Origin: Poindextera sp963719975
GTDB taxonomy: Bacteria; Pseudomonadota; Alphaproteobacteria; Caulobacterales; Caulobacteraceae
Length of the DNA stretch: 64,000 nt
Direction of reading: 5' to 3'
Assembly (NCBI GenBank): GCA_963719975.1
Contig: CAVRED010000012.1
Span: 124,001 to 188,000 of the forward strand
Part shown: positions 18,319-28,300 of the stretch, piece by piece
Layout: each line of letters begins with the position of its first letter
Position numbering within the stretch: position 1 is the stretch's first letter
Position numbers and translations under genes: made by a program
The notes under the pieces: generated by a model
Database searches by the model: none
Seen by the model: only the letters and a program-made list of their open reading frames with translations
What the model was told of the DNA's origin: nothing

Positions 18319-19396
18319 GTGAGCACCGAGCTCGGACTCATCGAAGGCTACTACGGCCGCCCCTGGACCTGGGACGAGCGCGAGAGCCAGGCCGATTTCC
18401 TCAGCCGCCACGGCTACGGCTTCTATCTCTACGCGCCCAAGGCCGACGCCTTCCTGCGCAAGCGCTGGCGCGAGCCGTGGCCGGGCGAGACGCAAGGCGC
18501 GCTCGAACGGTTCGCCGCGCGCTGCCGCGGCCTTGGCTTACGCTTCGGCGTGGGCCTCAGCCCCTTCGAGGTCTACCTCGACTTCAACGACGCGGCGAAG
18601 GATGCGCTCGCGCGCCGGCTGGCGGACTTTGACGCGCTCGGGGTCGAGGACCTTGGCATCTTCTTCGACGACATGCGCGGCGATGTGCCCGCGCTCGCCG
18701 CCACCCAGATCGAGATCCTGCACTGGATCGCCGAGCGCAGCGCGGCCACGCGCATCATCTTCTGCCCCACCTACTACAGCGACGACGTCCAGCTCGACCG
18801 CGGCTTCGGCGTGCGTCCGCCGGGCTATCTGGAGGCGCTAGGCGCCGGCCTCGACCCGGCGATCGAGATCTTCTGGACCGGCGAGGAGGTCTGCTCGCGC
18901 GAGTACAGCCCGGGCCACCTGGACCGCGTCGGCGAGGCGATCCGGCGCAAGCCCATCCTCTGGGACAACTACCCGGTGAACGATGGGCCGAGGATGAGCC
19001 CCTACCTCTACATCCGCGCCTTCACGGGCCGGCCGGCCGCGATCGGGCCATCGCTCGCGGCGCACGCGGTGAACCCGGCGCTGCAGCCCGTGCTCAGCCG
19101 CATCCCCCTCGCCAGCCTGGCCGAGAGCTACCGCCTCGGCGAGGCCTACCAGTACGGCGAAGCCTTCGCCCGCGCCGCCGCGCGAGGTGCTAGGCCCGGA
19201 GCTCGCCGTGCTCGTACAGCGCCACCTGCTCACCCTGCAGGAGGTCGGCCTCGACCGCCTCGAGCCTGACACCAAGACCCGCCTGCGCGAGCGCTATTCC
19301 GCCTTCGACCACCCCGGCGCCCACGAGATTCTGAAGTGGCTCGACGGCGGCTATGTGGTGACGCGCGAGATGGTGGAGGCCGAGGAGGGCGGCTAG
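18319..19396 (+). CDS. GH84-like beta-N-acetylglucosaminidase/hyaluronidase, one frame break
   Basis: About 358 residues from a GTG start (18319, upstream GGGGGCGAG). The beginning GLIEGYYGRPWTWDER is the GH84 signature (GxxEGFYGxPW in the family). FFDDM near residue 115 supplies the catalytic Asp-Asp pair used in substrate-assisted catalysis. FCPTYYSDD, IFWTGEEVCS and LWDNYPVND follow the family order. The frame changes near 19185, where one extra base separates ARAAA from EVLGPELAVLVQRH. No signal peptide is visible, so it is probably cytoplasmic. It is probably co-transcribed with the membrane regulator upstream. Confidence 0.83.
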
Positions 19397-19463
19397 CAGC
19401 GCGTTGCATCGGCCGCCGGGAGTACGGTCTCGCTGGCGGCGAGCGCCACTAGCCAGGCCGCCC

Positions 19464-21134
19464 TCAGAAGTACTGGGTTCGCAGCTCGCGCTTGAGGAGT
19501 TTGCCGGTGGCCGTGCGCGGCAGATCGGCCTCGATGAGCAGGATCGTGGTCGGGATCTTGAACCGCGCCAAGCGGTCGGAGAGGCTCTGGCGGATGTCGT
19601 CCTCGAGGCGGCCGATGTCCTCCGCGGCGACCTGGATCACGGCCGCCACCTCCTCGCCGTAGTCCTTGTTCGGCAGGCCGACCACGGCGGCGTCGCGCAC
19701 GCGCGGATGTTCGAGCAGGGCGGCTTCGACCTCGGCGCAGTAGACGTTCTCGCCCCCGCGGATGATCACGTCCTTCATGCGGTCGACCACGTAGTAGAGG
19801 CCGGCCTCGTCGCGCAGCCCGAGATCGCCGCTGCGGAACCAGCCGCCGCCGAACGCCGCCTCGGTCGCTTCGGGGTTCTTCCAATAGCCCGGGATGACGT
19901 TCGGCCCTCGCAGCCAGATCTCGCCGACCTCGCCGGTCGACACGTCGCGGCCGTTCTCGTCGACGATGCGCGCATCGCAGGTGACGACCGCCCGCCCGAC
20001 GCTGTCGGGATGCGCCAGGTAGTCGGCGCCGCCATTGGCGATCACGGCGCTGGTGGTCTCGGTCAGGCCGTAGCCGTTGCCCGGCGCGGCACGCGCCTGG
20101 AACTGCTCGCCGATGCGGCGGATCAGGTCCGGCGGCACCGGCGCGCCGCCGGAGGCGACGCCCATCAGCGAGTTCAGTTGCGCGCCCGCGCCGCGCGCCG
20201 TCTCGAGCAGCTGGCGCACCACGATCGGCACGCCGGCGACGCTGGTCAGGCCGTGCCTCTCGATGAGGCGCACTCCCTCCAGCGGCGTCCATTTGTACAT
20301 CAGCGCCAGCTTCGTCCCGGTGGCCGCGCCGATGTAGAGCCCGCTCAGCCCGCCGATGTGGAAGAACGGGAAGGTCTGCAGCGCGCCAGGCTGCGGCGCG
20401 TTCGGATCCGGCGGCGCGGTCAGGCCGGCCGCCGCGCGCGCCACAGCCCCGCCGAGCAGGCTGTTCATCAGGTTGGTCACGTGGTTGCGATGGGTGGCCA
20501 TCGCGCCCTTCGGATTGCCCGTGGTGCCGGACGTGTAGAGGATGGTCGCCAGATCGTTGGGCTCGATGTCGGCCTCGGGCAGCTCGGATCGCGGCTCGGC
20601 GATCGCCGCGGCGAAGTCTTCTCCGGCGGAACCGGCGCCCCCGCGGCGGGCGACCAGCAGCAGCTTGATATCGAGGTCCGCCAACAGCGGCTCCAGCCGC
20701 TCGAGCCGCTCGCCGTCGACCAGCACCGCCGCCGGCGCCGAGTCCTTCAGGGCAAAGACCATCTCGGGCCCTGTCCACCAGGCGTTGAGCGCGACGGCGA
20801 TCGCCCCGATGGCGTGGCAGGCCCACCACGAGATGCTCCATTCGGGGTAGTTGCGCATGCCGATGGCAACGCGGTCGCCCTTGCCGACGCCGGCCGCCCG
20901 CAGACGCGCCGCCAGCGCCGCGACCTGTTCGAAGTGCTGGCCGTAGGTGGTGACCTCGTCCTCGTAGATCAGGAACGGGCGCTCGCCGAACCGCCGGGTC
21001 GAGATCAACACCTCGCGCAGCGAGGCAGGGGCGTTCTTGTAGACGCGCAGCGGATAGCCTTGCGATGCGTCCTCAACGAGCTCGAAGGGGCCGGTTGCGG
21101 TCAGGTCTCGAACGATCTCGTCACGGGTCGGCAT
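19464..21134 (-). CDS. AMP-dependent acyl-CoA synthetase/ligase
   Basis: 556 residues, starting MPTRDEIVRDLTATGPFELV. The ANL-family motifs are in order: the P-loop TSGTTGNPKG, the A5 motif GYGLTETT, the A7/A8 region WFRSGDLGLRDEAGLYYVVDR with the hinge, and the C-terminal catalytic lysine in PRTATGKLLKREL. It activates a carboxylic acid via an acyl-adenylate to its CoA ester in the cytoplasm. It is the last gene of an operon with the PhyH dioxygenase and the hotdog protein. The acid substrate is unknown. The frame stays open upstream through the previous gene, but the family N-terminus starts at this ATG. Confidence 0.9.
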   Translation of the reverse strand: MPTRDEIVRDLTATGPFELVEDASQGYPLRVYKNAPASLREVLISTRRFGERPFLIYEDEVTTYGQHFEQVAALAARLRAAGVGKGDRVAIGMRNYPEWSISWWACHAIGAIAVALNAWWTGPEMVFALKDSAPAAVLVDGERLERLEPLLADLDIKLLLVARRGGAGSAGEDFAAAIAEPRSELPEADIEPNDLATILYTSGTTGNPKGAMATHRNHVTNLMNSLLGGAVARAAAGLTAPPDPNAPQPGALQTFPFFHIGGLSGLYIGAATGTKLALMYKWTPLEGVRLIERHGLTSVAGVPIVVRQLLETARGAGAQLNSLMGVASGGAPVPPDLIRRIGEQFQARAAPGNGYGLTETTSAVIANGGADYLAHPDSVGRAVVTCDARIVDENGRDVSTGEVGEIWLRGPNVIPGYWKNPEATEAAFGGGWFRSGDLGLRDEAGLYYVVDRMKDVIIRGGENVYCAEVEAALLEHPRVRDAAVVGLPNKDYGEEVAAVIQVAAEDIGRLEDDIRQSLSDRLARFKIPTTILLIEADLPRTATGKLLKRELRTQYF

Positions 21135-21181
21135 GGTTTTTCCAATCACGTCTCGCGACGCCCTCGCACTCGTCTTGGCGA

Positions 21182-22082
21182 TCAAGCCGGTTGCAGCTCG
21201 GGATAGAGCGGTGAGCTTGCCTTGAGGAACCGGAGGAGGTGACGCATGCGCGCCACCACGCGCCCGTCCGCATCGCTGGCCGTCGCGTCCCACCACAGGT
21301 ACTCGGTCTTCGGGCTCTCGCCGACCCCCACGACCGTCCCCTCGACCCAATAGGCGTGATCCAGCAGCACGGGACCGTGCTCGTAGGCGATCTCGAAGGC
21401 GCCGAACATTCCGGACGCATCGCCAATGTGGGGAGAGATCCGCTCGTGGTGGTGCGTCTGCCCGTCTCCCACGAGGAGCCGGAACATCAGGGCGGCGGTC
21501 GAACCGACCGACGCGATCGGCCCGTCCCCAGGGGGAAGCCCCCTGATACCAGGCCAGCGGCTCATTGTTGGAGCCGCTGGCGATCGCCGCGTCCTGCTCG
21601 GATTTGCGCGCGGTCATCTGAACGCGGCCGAGGCGCTGGCCGGGCTTGACGCCGTTCAGCATCCGAAGGCTCCGGTCGTCGCAGGTGCGCAGGTCGCGCC
21701 TGGCCAGCTCCGAGCGGGCGTGGTCGCCGAGCGAGGCCGTGCCCTCACAGACGCGGAAGGCGGGATCGTCGGCGCGGCGCGCGTAGATGCGGGTCTGCCC
21801 GCCAGACGCCGGCGGCCGCTCGACCACCGCCTGCACGGGCTCGCCGGACACCACGATGTTGAGGAAGTAGAGCGACAGCGCGCCGGTCTCGAACCACGCT
21901 TGGCCATAGGTCTGGACGAGGAGCGGCGCGAACAGGTCGAGATGCAGGTTGCCGCCGACCGCCGAGCCGCGAAACCCGAGACGCCTGGCCTGTTCGGGGT
22001 CGTGGATGCTGGAGTCCGAGTGGTTCAGCGCGACCCTGGGCGGGCCGATCAGGAGATCGGCGGTCGTCTCGGTCAGGCTCAT
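21182..22082 (-). CDS. double-hotdog acyl-CoA thioesterase/dehydratase-like protein, one frame break
   Basis: About 299 residues, starting MSLTETTADLLIGPPRVALN. It appears to hold two hotdog-like halves. The first includes DPEQARRLGFRGSAVGGNLH, a MaoC-like helix position. The second includes MFRLLVGDGQTHHHERISPH. The frame changes near 21535, where an extra G in a G run separates LAWYQG from LPPGDGPIASVG. Its ATG overlaps the stop of the PhyH gene (ATGA), so translation is coupled. A role in hydrating or hydrolysing a CoA thioester is inferred from the neighbours; catalytic residues are not clear. Confidence 0.6.
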
Positions 22083-22916
22083 GCGACGCTCCTCTGGGCT
22101 GGCGCCTTCGGATGCAGCTGCAGGAAACCGGGCGCGCGCATGGTGTCGCCGGGCTTCAGCTTGGTCGCCATGTCCGGGAAGTTGGGCAGGGCCTTTGCGG
22201 TCTTGGGGTCATAGTGCGTCCGCTCGCCGAAGAAGCGCAGGGTGAGCGTCCGCCGCTGCTGGCCCGTCCGGGTCGGCGCCCCGCCATGCAGGGTGCGGAA
22301 GTGGAAGAAGATCACGTCGCCCCGCTCGACCGGCCAGGAGACGACGTCCCACTTGTCCCGCTCGGCCTCGATGTTCGGCAGGTGCGGATAGGGCAGGCTC
22401 TCGTCGTGCGGGATGGTCGGATCCCGCGGGTCGAACTTGGAGGTGTTGTAGACCGTGCCCAGATGAGAGCCGCGTACGAACTCGAGGCTGTCGGCCTTGG
22501 AGAGCGGGTCGAAGGTGATCCAGGCCGTCGCCGTGTCCTCGCCGTCCATCGGGATGTAGGAGCCGTCCTGGTGCCAGGGGGTGCGCCCGGTGTCCCCGCC
22601 TTCCTTCAGGAACACCTGCTCGTAGATGAACCACACCGGCTCCGTGCCCCACAGGCGCGAGCAGGCCTCCGGGATCGGCGAGGCCTCCAGCATGTCGCGG
22701 TAGCCGTCCAAAACGCGTCGGTTGAACGAGTTCGGCGTAGAACAACGGCGTCCCGTCGCGCTTCAACCGCGGCGCATTCATCTTCGTCGGATTGGCCAGG
22801 CTCCACTCCCAGGCCTTCAGGGCCTCATCCAGCTGCTCGGGGCTCAGCAGGCCGGGAATGTGAACGGCGCCGTCGCGCTTGTAAGCCTCGCGAGCGGCGT
22901 TCCAATCGATCGACAT
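22079..22916 (-). CDS. phytanoyl-CoA dioxygenase (PhyH) family protein, one frame break
   Basis: About 278 residues from ATG 22916 (MSIDWNAAREAYKRDGAVHI). The Fe(II)/2-oxoglutarate double-stranded beta-helix is shown by WHQDGSY (HxD metal ligands), the distal His in FRTLHGGAPT and the 2-oxoglutarate Arg in RTGQQRRTLTLRF. The frame changes near 22735, where one extra G separates LFYA from NSFNRRVLDGY. It heads an operon with the hotdog protein (ATGA overlap) and the acyl-CoA ligase, pointing to hydroxylation and chain processing of a fatty acid. Expression signals upstream are not obvious. Confidence 0.85.
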
Positions 22917-22965
22917 CAGGGCGCCTCCAATATTGGAACGCATTCTGAATTTCCGGAGCGCGCTG

Positions 22966-24878
22966 TCAAACACTCGCGGGTGGGTTCTTCGACGCCACGC
23001 TGGCGCTCACGGTTTGTGCGCTCACGCTTGCGCCGGCGCGACCGACGATTTCGGGCCGGTAGGCGGCGGCCTGGATGCCGTAGAGTTCCGCGTAGGGGCC
23101 GCGGCGGGCCATCAGCTCGTCATGCGATCCGGCTTCGGCGAGCCGCGAGCCGTCGAGAACGAGGATCAGGTCGGCCATGCGCACCGTCGAGAAGCGGTGC
23201 GAGACGAAGATGGTGATGCGGCCGCTTCGCGCCCATATCCGTGCGCGCCGCCGCGGCGTAGCGCTCGAACAGCGCATGCTCGGTCTCGGCGTCGAGGGCG
23301 GCGGTCGGTTCGTCGAGGACCTGCACCAGCGGCGCTTCGCGCATGAACCCGCGCGCCAGCGAGAGCTTCTGCCACTGCCCGAAGCTCGGCTCCGCGCCGC
23401 CGGGCCAGGTCTTGCCCAGTTGCGTATCGAGGCCGGCGGGAAGCCCCGCCACGACGTCGTCAGCCCCGGCGCGGGCGGCCGCAGCCATCACGGCCGGCTC
23501 ATGCTCCATGCGCCCGACCTCGCCGAGGCCGATGGTCCGCCGGGCTTTGAACTCGAAGCGGAAGAAGTCCTGCAGCGCGCCGGTGATGCGCGTTCGCCAC
23601 TCGGCCGCGACCATGCGCGCGAGCGGCGCGCCGTCGATCAGGATCGCACCCGACGCCGGCTCGTAGAGTTTGGCGAGCAGCTTCACGAGGGTGGTCTTGC
23701 CGGCGCCGTTCTCGCCGACGATCGCCACGACCGCACCCACCGGCAGCGTGAAGGAGACCTCGTCGAGCGCCAGCCGCGAAGCGCCAGGATAGGCGAAGGA
23801 GACGCGGTCGAAGCGTATGCCCTCGCGCAGCGCCGAGGGCGGCGAGAGTTCGCCCGCCGCAGCCTGCTTGGCGGCGTAGTCTTCGAGCCAGGCGAGCCTG
23901 CGCGAGCCGTCGGCCCAGAACCCGCGCAGGAAACCGATCTCGCCCACGGCCGCGCGCACGTATCCAGCGAGGCCCGCGCCCGCCGCCAGCACCAGGAGAA
24001 CCTGCGCGGTGGTCGCGTGCGTCCCCCAGACGACGAACGCAACCGCGCCGATGTAGCCGGCGCCGAAGATCGCCCAGGACGAGCGCGTTCCACAGCGCCG
24101 TGCCCCAGCGCACGCGCGCCATCGGCTCATGCCAGCGCTCCCAGGCGGCCCGGCGCTCCAAGACAAGTCGCTCGCCGATGCCGAGCACTCGAATCTCTTT
24201 GCCGGGCGCGGCGGTGGTCGCCAGGTCGAACAGGTGGAGCGCGAGCCGCTGGTGCGGCGCGACACGCTCGTAGGTCTTGTTCTCGACGTCCGGCCGCCAG
24301 AAGGCCGCGACCGCGGAGGGCGCCGCGAAGGCCGCGAGCAGAAGCAGCGCCGGATGCACCCAGGCCAACAGGGAGAAGGTGAAGGCCAGGCGCAGCAGCC
24401 ACGCGAGCGTGGTGAACAACGACATGTACATGTGGTCGAGCACGAACACCTGGTTGCGCAGCATCGACAGGCGGTCGAGGTATTCGGGCCGCTCCTGGTG
24501 GGCAATCGAGACGATGGTCGCCTGCAGGCGCGCCACGTGCGCTTCGAGCGCGATCGTCACCTTGTCGCGAAAGCGGCGCTGCACGCGCGTGCTGACGGTC
24601 CCCAGGAACCAGTTCGCGGCGGCGCTGAGCGCCATTCCCAGCGCCGCGGCCATCGCGAGCCGGGTCTGCTGCTGGATAACGGCCGCGCCGAGCAGAGCGA
24701 GCCAGACGGCCGTCAGCGCCGCGGGCAGGGCCGCCAGTTGCGACAGCACGAGCGAGAGCGCCATCAGCCCCCGCTCGGACCTGAAGCCCAGCCTGCACAG
24801 CCGCCACATCGAGGAAAGCGTCGGCGGCAGCGGCTCGATGGCGTCCGGCGCGGGATCGAGGTCAGGCGAGGGCTTCAT
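22966..24878 (-). CDS. ABC exporter subunit A (TMD-NBD fusion), two frame breaks
   Basis: About 637 residues, starting MKPSPDLDPAPDAIEPLPP. A six-helix transmembrane domain comes first. The nucleotide-binding domain has Walker A GENGAGKTT, a degenerate signature PSFGQ in place of LSGGQ, Walker B VQVLDEPTAALD with the catalytic Glu, and the H-loop VSHRFSTVR. Frame breaks lie near 24082 (one extra G, restoring NALSWAIFGAG) and near 23230 (net +1 before RITIFVSHRF). Its start overlaps the end of the second ABC gene by 17 bases, so they probably form a heterodimer. The cargo is unknown. Confidence 0.82.
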
Positions 24879-26710
24879 AGGCCTGTCCCTCCTCGTCCGC
24901 TTCCTGGAAGCGCTGCGCCTGCAGATCGAACATCGTGCGGTAGCGGCCGCCGAGCGCCATCAGCTCATCGTGTGACCCGAGCTCCACAACGCGGCCGGAC
25001 TCCACCACGCAGATGCGGTCGGCCTGGCGCACCGTCGAAAACCGGTGGGAGATCAGGATGGTCGTGCACTGGCGCGTGGCGGCCAGAACCCGGCCGAAGA
25101 TCTCCGCCTCGCCGCGCACGTCGAGTTGCGCCGTCGGCTCGTCGAGCAGGACGAGGCCGGCGCCGACCTCTACGGCCGCCAGCGCGCGGGCGAGCGCCAC
25201 CCGCTGCCACTGGCCGCCCGAGAGGTCCGTCCCGCCGGCGTAGGCCTTGGACAGTATGGTGTCGAGCGCGGCCAGGTCGCTCGCGCCGGCGGCCGCAAGG
25301 GCCTTGCGAAGAGCCGCATCGTCCGGCGGGGCTTCGACGCCGCGGCGTGGCGCGATGTTGTCCCTGAGCGGCGCCTCAAAGCGGATGAAGTCCTGGAAGA
25401 CGGCCGTGACGCGCGAGCGCCACCCCTCCACGTCGAGCGCGCGCAGATCGACGCCGTCGATCTCGATCGCGCCGCCTTGCGGGTCGTACAGGCGGCACAG
25501 GAGCTTCGCGAGCGTCGTCTTGCCGGCCCCGTTCTGGCCGACGATCGCGAGCGACGCGCCCGCCGGGATCGTAAGATCGAAGTGGTCGAGCACCGGCGCG
25601 CCGCCGGGATAGGCGAAGCTGACGTCGCGAAAGCGGATCTCCCGCGCGGGCATGCCCTCGGCCTTGCCGGCGCCGGACGGCAGCTCGCCGGCCTTCGCGG
25701 CCGCGTCTTCGAGGCGCAGCACCGCGGCGACCGGCGCGGCGGCGCCGTCCAGCGCCCAGTTCAAACCGCCGAACGCGATCGCCGAGACCCCGACGGCGCT
25801 TTGCAGGAAGGTCACCGCCGGTCCGAGGCCGATCTGGTGCGATACGGCGGCCGACGCGATGGCCCAGAAAACGACCACGTTGGCGACGGTCACGATCAGG
25901 ATGCTGAGCCCGAGCGGGCGCTGGCGCATGCGGGTGGCCGCGTACTGCAGCTCGTGCAGCTTCGTGCGGCGCGCGATGAAGCGCTCGAGCGTCCACCCCG
26001 CGAGGCCGAAGAGGCGCAACTCCTTCGCCGCCGGCGGATCGACGGCCAGGCGGTAGGCGTAGTGGGAGTCGCGCTGGGCGCCCTGCACCTCCGCCGTGTT
26101 GCGGTCGCGCCAGACGCCGCTCTCGCGCAAGAGATAGTGCGTGGAGGCCCAGGCGGCGGCCAGGAGCAGGCCCGCCCACCAGCGCCACGCCGAAACGACG
26201 GCGGCCGAGGCGAGACCCGCCACCATCGTGGTCAGGCCGCTGGCGATGAAGTCCATCGCCACGTTGAGCGGCGGGCCGGTGATGCCCAGATCGAATTCAC
26301 GCGCGACCGTGAGATCTGTCGTCAGCGACGGGTCTTCCAGGTGGCCGATCCCGCGCGGCCTCGCCAGGGCTCGGGTGAGCCGGTCATAGAGCCAGGAGGC
26401 CGTCCGCGCGCCGAGATTTTGGCTGATCGCGGTGTGGATCGGGCTGAGAACCTGGAGCAGCAGAAAGACGCCGCCGACGAACGCCAGCGGCAGGGCGAGG
26501 GACGCGCCCGCGCGCACCGCGCCCACAAGGCCGCCCATGGCGATGGCGAACGCGGCCGGGAGCAAGCCCAGCAACAGCAGGCCGCTCCACCACGCGGCGG
26601 CCAGTCCAGGGCTCGCCTTCGTCAGAGCGACGAAGAACTGCCATTCCTTCAGCCTGGTGATCGAGAAGCGCGTTTCTAAGGACCCCCTGTCCGAAACCAG
26701 CCGATCGCAC
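24862..26710 (-). CDS. ABC exporter subunit B (TMD-NBD fusion), one frame break
   Basis: About 615 residues. The nucleotide-binding domain is canonical: GQNGAGKTT, LSGGQWQRVALAR, LVLLDEPTAQLD and ISHRFSTVR. No usual start exists in the main frame upstream of 26574. The family N-terminus (ETRFSITRLKEWQFF, then KASPGLAAAWW) is nevertheless present there. A GTG at 26710, preceded by GAGG, reads MRSAGFGQGVL and joins this frame if one extra base near 26675 is removed, and the length is then consistent. It overlaps subunit A's start by 17 bases. A TTG at 26574 is the fallback start. Confidence 0.8.
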
Positions 26711-26831
26711 GCCCCAGTCTTACCTCGGTCTCGACCCTATCATGTCAGCATCGGACGCGGCGCCTCGGAAGCGGCCACGGGCTCCCGCCCGGGGGGCGGC
26801 CGATATGGGCGCGGCTCGGCCTGGCCGACCG

Positions 26832-27467
26832 TCAGCTGAGCATCGGCGCCATGCCCGGCTCGGCCTTGGCCATCGCCCGCCTGTAGGCGGCGCGCTGGCC
26901 GATGCGCGCGAGGTAGGCCTTCAGGTTGGGATAGGCGTCGATCGATAGGCCGCGAAACGCCCGGCTGGTGGTCAGGCAATACACCATCATGATGTCGGCG
27001 GTGGTGAGGTTGGCGCCGCCGAAGAACGGCGCCTGGCCGAGCCTCGCCTCGACCATCGCCCAACCACGTCGGCTGCGATCCTCCACGAAGACGGCGGCCG
27101 GATTGCCCTCGCCGCCGCCAGCCAGCACCAGCTGCATCATCAGCGTGGTCATGAAGGTCCCGTTGGACCAGTGGAACCAGAACAGGTGGTCGGCGAAATC
27201 GGGATCGTCGCGCCCGGGCGCCAGCCGGCCGCCGCCGTAGCGCGCGCAGATGTAGTCGCAGATCGCCCCGCTCTCTCCGAGCACGAGGTCGCCGTCCGTG
27301 ATCACCGGCGCGATCCCCATGGGGTGGAGCGCCTTGTATTCATCAGGCGCGAGGCGGTTGTCCGCGCGCCGGTCATAGCGTTTGAGCTCGTAGTCGAGCT
27401 CCAGCTCCTCGCAGAGCCACACGATCCGTTCGGATTGGGAGATCCCCAGGTGATGAACCGTAAGCAT
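26832..27467 (-). CDS. glutathione S-transferase family protein
   Basis: 211 residues from ATG 27467 (upstream GAGGAGG); a GTG at 27491 is less likely. The N-terminal thioredoxin-like domain has SQSERIVWLCEELELDY and the cis-Pro segment ALHPMGIAPVI, then the glutathione-contact GESGAICDYI. The C-terminal helical domain starts near residue 85. The catalytic Ser or Cys is plausibly in HLGISQSER. It is monocistronic as far as can be seen. The substrate is unknown. Confidence 0.88.
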   Translation of the reverse strand: MLTVHHLGISQSERIVWLCEELELDYELKRYDRRADNRLAPDEYKALHPMGIAPVITDGDLVLGESGAICDYICARYGGGRLAPGRDDPDFADHLFWFHWSNGTFMTTLMMQLVLAGGGEGNPAAVFVEDRSRRGWAMVEARLGQAPFFGGANLTTADIMMVYCLTTSRAFRGLSIDAYPNLKAYLARIGQRAAYRRAMAKAEPGMAPMLS

Positions 27468-27580
27468 GCGCGCGCCTGACCTCCTCGACACCTCTGCTCA
27501 GAAGCTAGGCCATCGCCGCGCCCGCGGATACCTCTGACCAGGCGAGACCGGTCGAAGCGTCAGCCGGCCGGCCGGTCCAG

Positions 27581-28273
27581 TCAGGACACCCGCGCGCGGA
27601 TCTCGCCGCGGGCCTGGTAAAGCGCCCAGAATTGGCCCGCGATCGCCGCCGGGTCGATGGTCGGGCCGCCTCGGTCGGAGGGCGTGCCCTTGACCATGCC
27701 GGCGACCATGACCTCGCCGACGTAGACGCCGTCGCCTTTCAGACGCTCGCTCAGCAGGCCGACCAGCTTGTGCTTGGCTGCGTTGGCGAGTGCGATGCCG
27801 GTCGCGCCCGCGCTGATCGCGTAGGCGTCGATCTGCGGGTTCACTTCGCCGAACGCGCCGTTGGTGACCAGCACCGCGCCGTCGCCCGCGGCCTTCAGGT
27901 CGGGCAACGCTTCCTGAACGGCGGCGAGGAGGCCGACGATGGCGACGTTGAAGACGCCGACCACGGACGCCGGGTCCGTGGTCAGCAGGTCGCCGCCCTC
28001 GGCGCCGCCGAACGCGTTCCAGTGCACGACGGCGATGGGGCCGAGCGCGGCGCGCGCCTTCCCGATGGTCGCGCGGATGGCGGCCGGGTCGCTGGCGTCG
28101 GCCTGGAACGCGGCCGCGGCGACGCCCTTGGCCTTCAGCGCCGCGACGCCGGCCGCGAGCCGCTCGCCGCTCCGCGCCACCAGCGCCACGGCGAAGCCCT
28201 CGGCGGCGAACCGCTCGGCGACGGCGGTCGAGATGCCGGGTCCATACCCCACGACGACGATGGTCTTTGACAT
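27581..28273 (-). CDS. SDR family oxidoreductase, atypical active site
   Basis: 230 residues, starting MSKTIVVVGYGPGISTAVAE. The Rossmann motif is GYGPGIS rather than TGxxxGIG. The region that should hold the catalytic tyrosine reads NPQIDAYAISAGATG, with no YxxxK. The substrate loop and the end (GGPTIDPAAIAGQFWALYQ) match a known group of SDRs annotated only as oxidoreductases. It is probably an NAD(P)-binding protein with altered chemistry. It lies 27 bases downstream of glycerol kinase, on the same strand. Confidence 0.8.
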   Translation of the reverse strand: MSKTIVVVGYGPGISTAVAERFAAEGFAVALVARSGERLAAGVAALKAKGVAAAAFQADASDPAAIRATIGKARAALGPIAVVHWNAFGGAEGGDLLTTDPASVVGVFNVAIVGLLAAVQEALPDLKAAGDGAVLVTNGAFGEVNPQIDAYAISAGATGIALANAAKHKLVGLLSERLKGDGVYVGEVMVAGMVKGTPSDRGGPTIDPAAIAGQFWALYQARGEIRARVS

Positions 28274-28300
28274 GTTCTGTTCAAACCTCCGCTTGATCGG

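Noticed and set aside
16114..18495. 793-codon minus-strand frame opposite the winged-helix/propeller gene
   Set aside because: No recognisable domain, arginine/aspartate noise; plus strand encodes recognisable PD40 blades.
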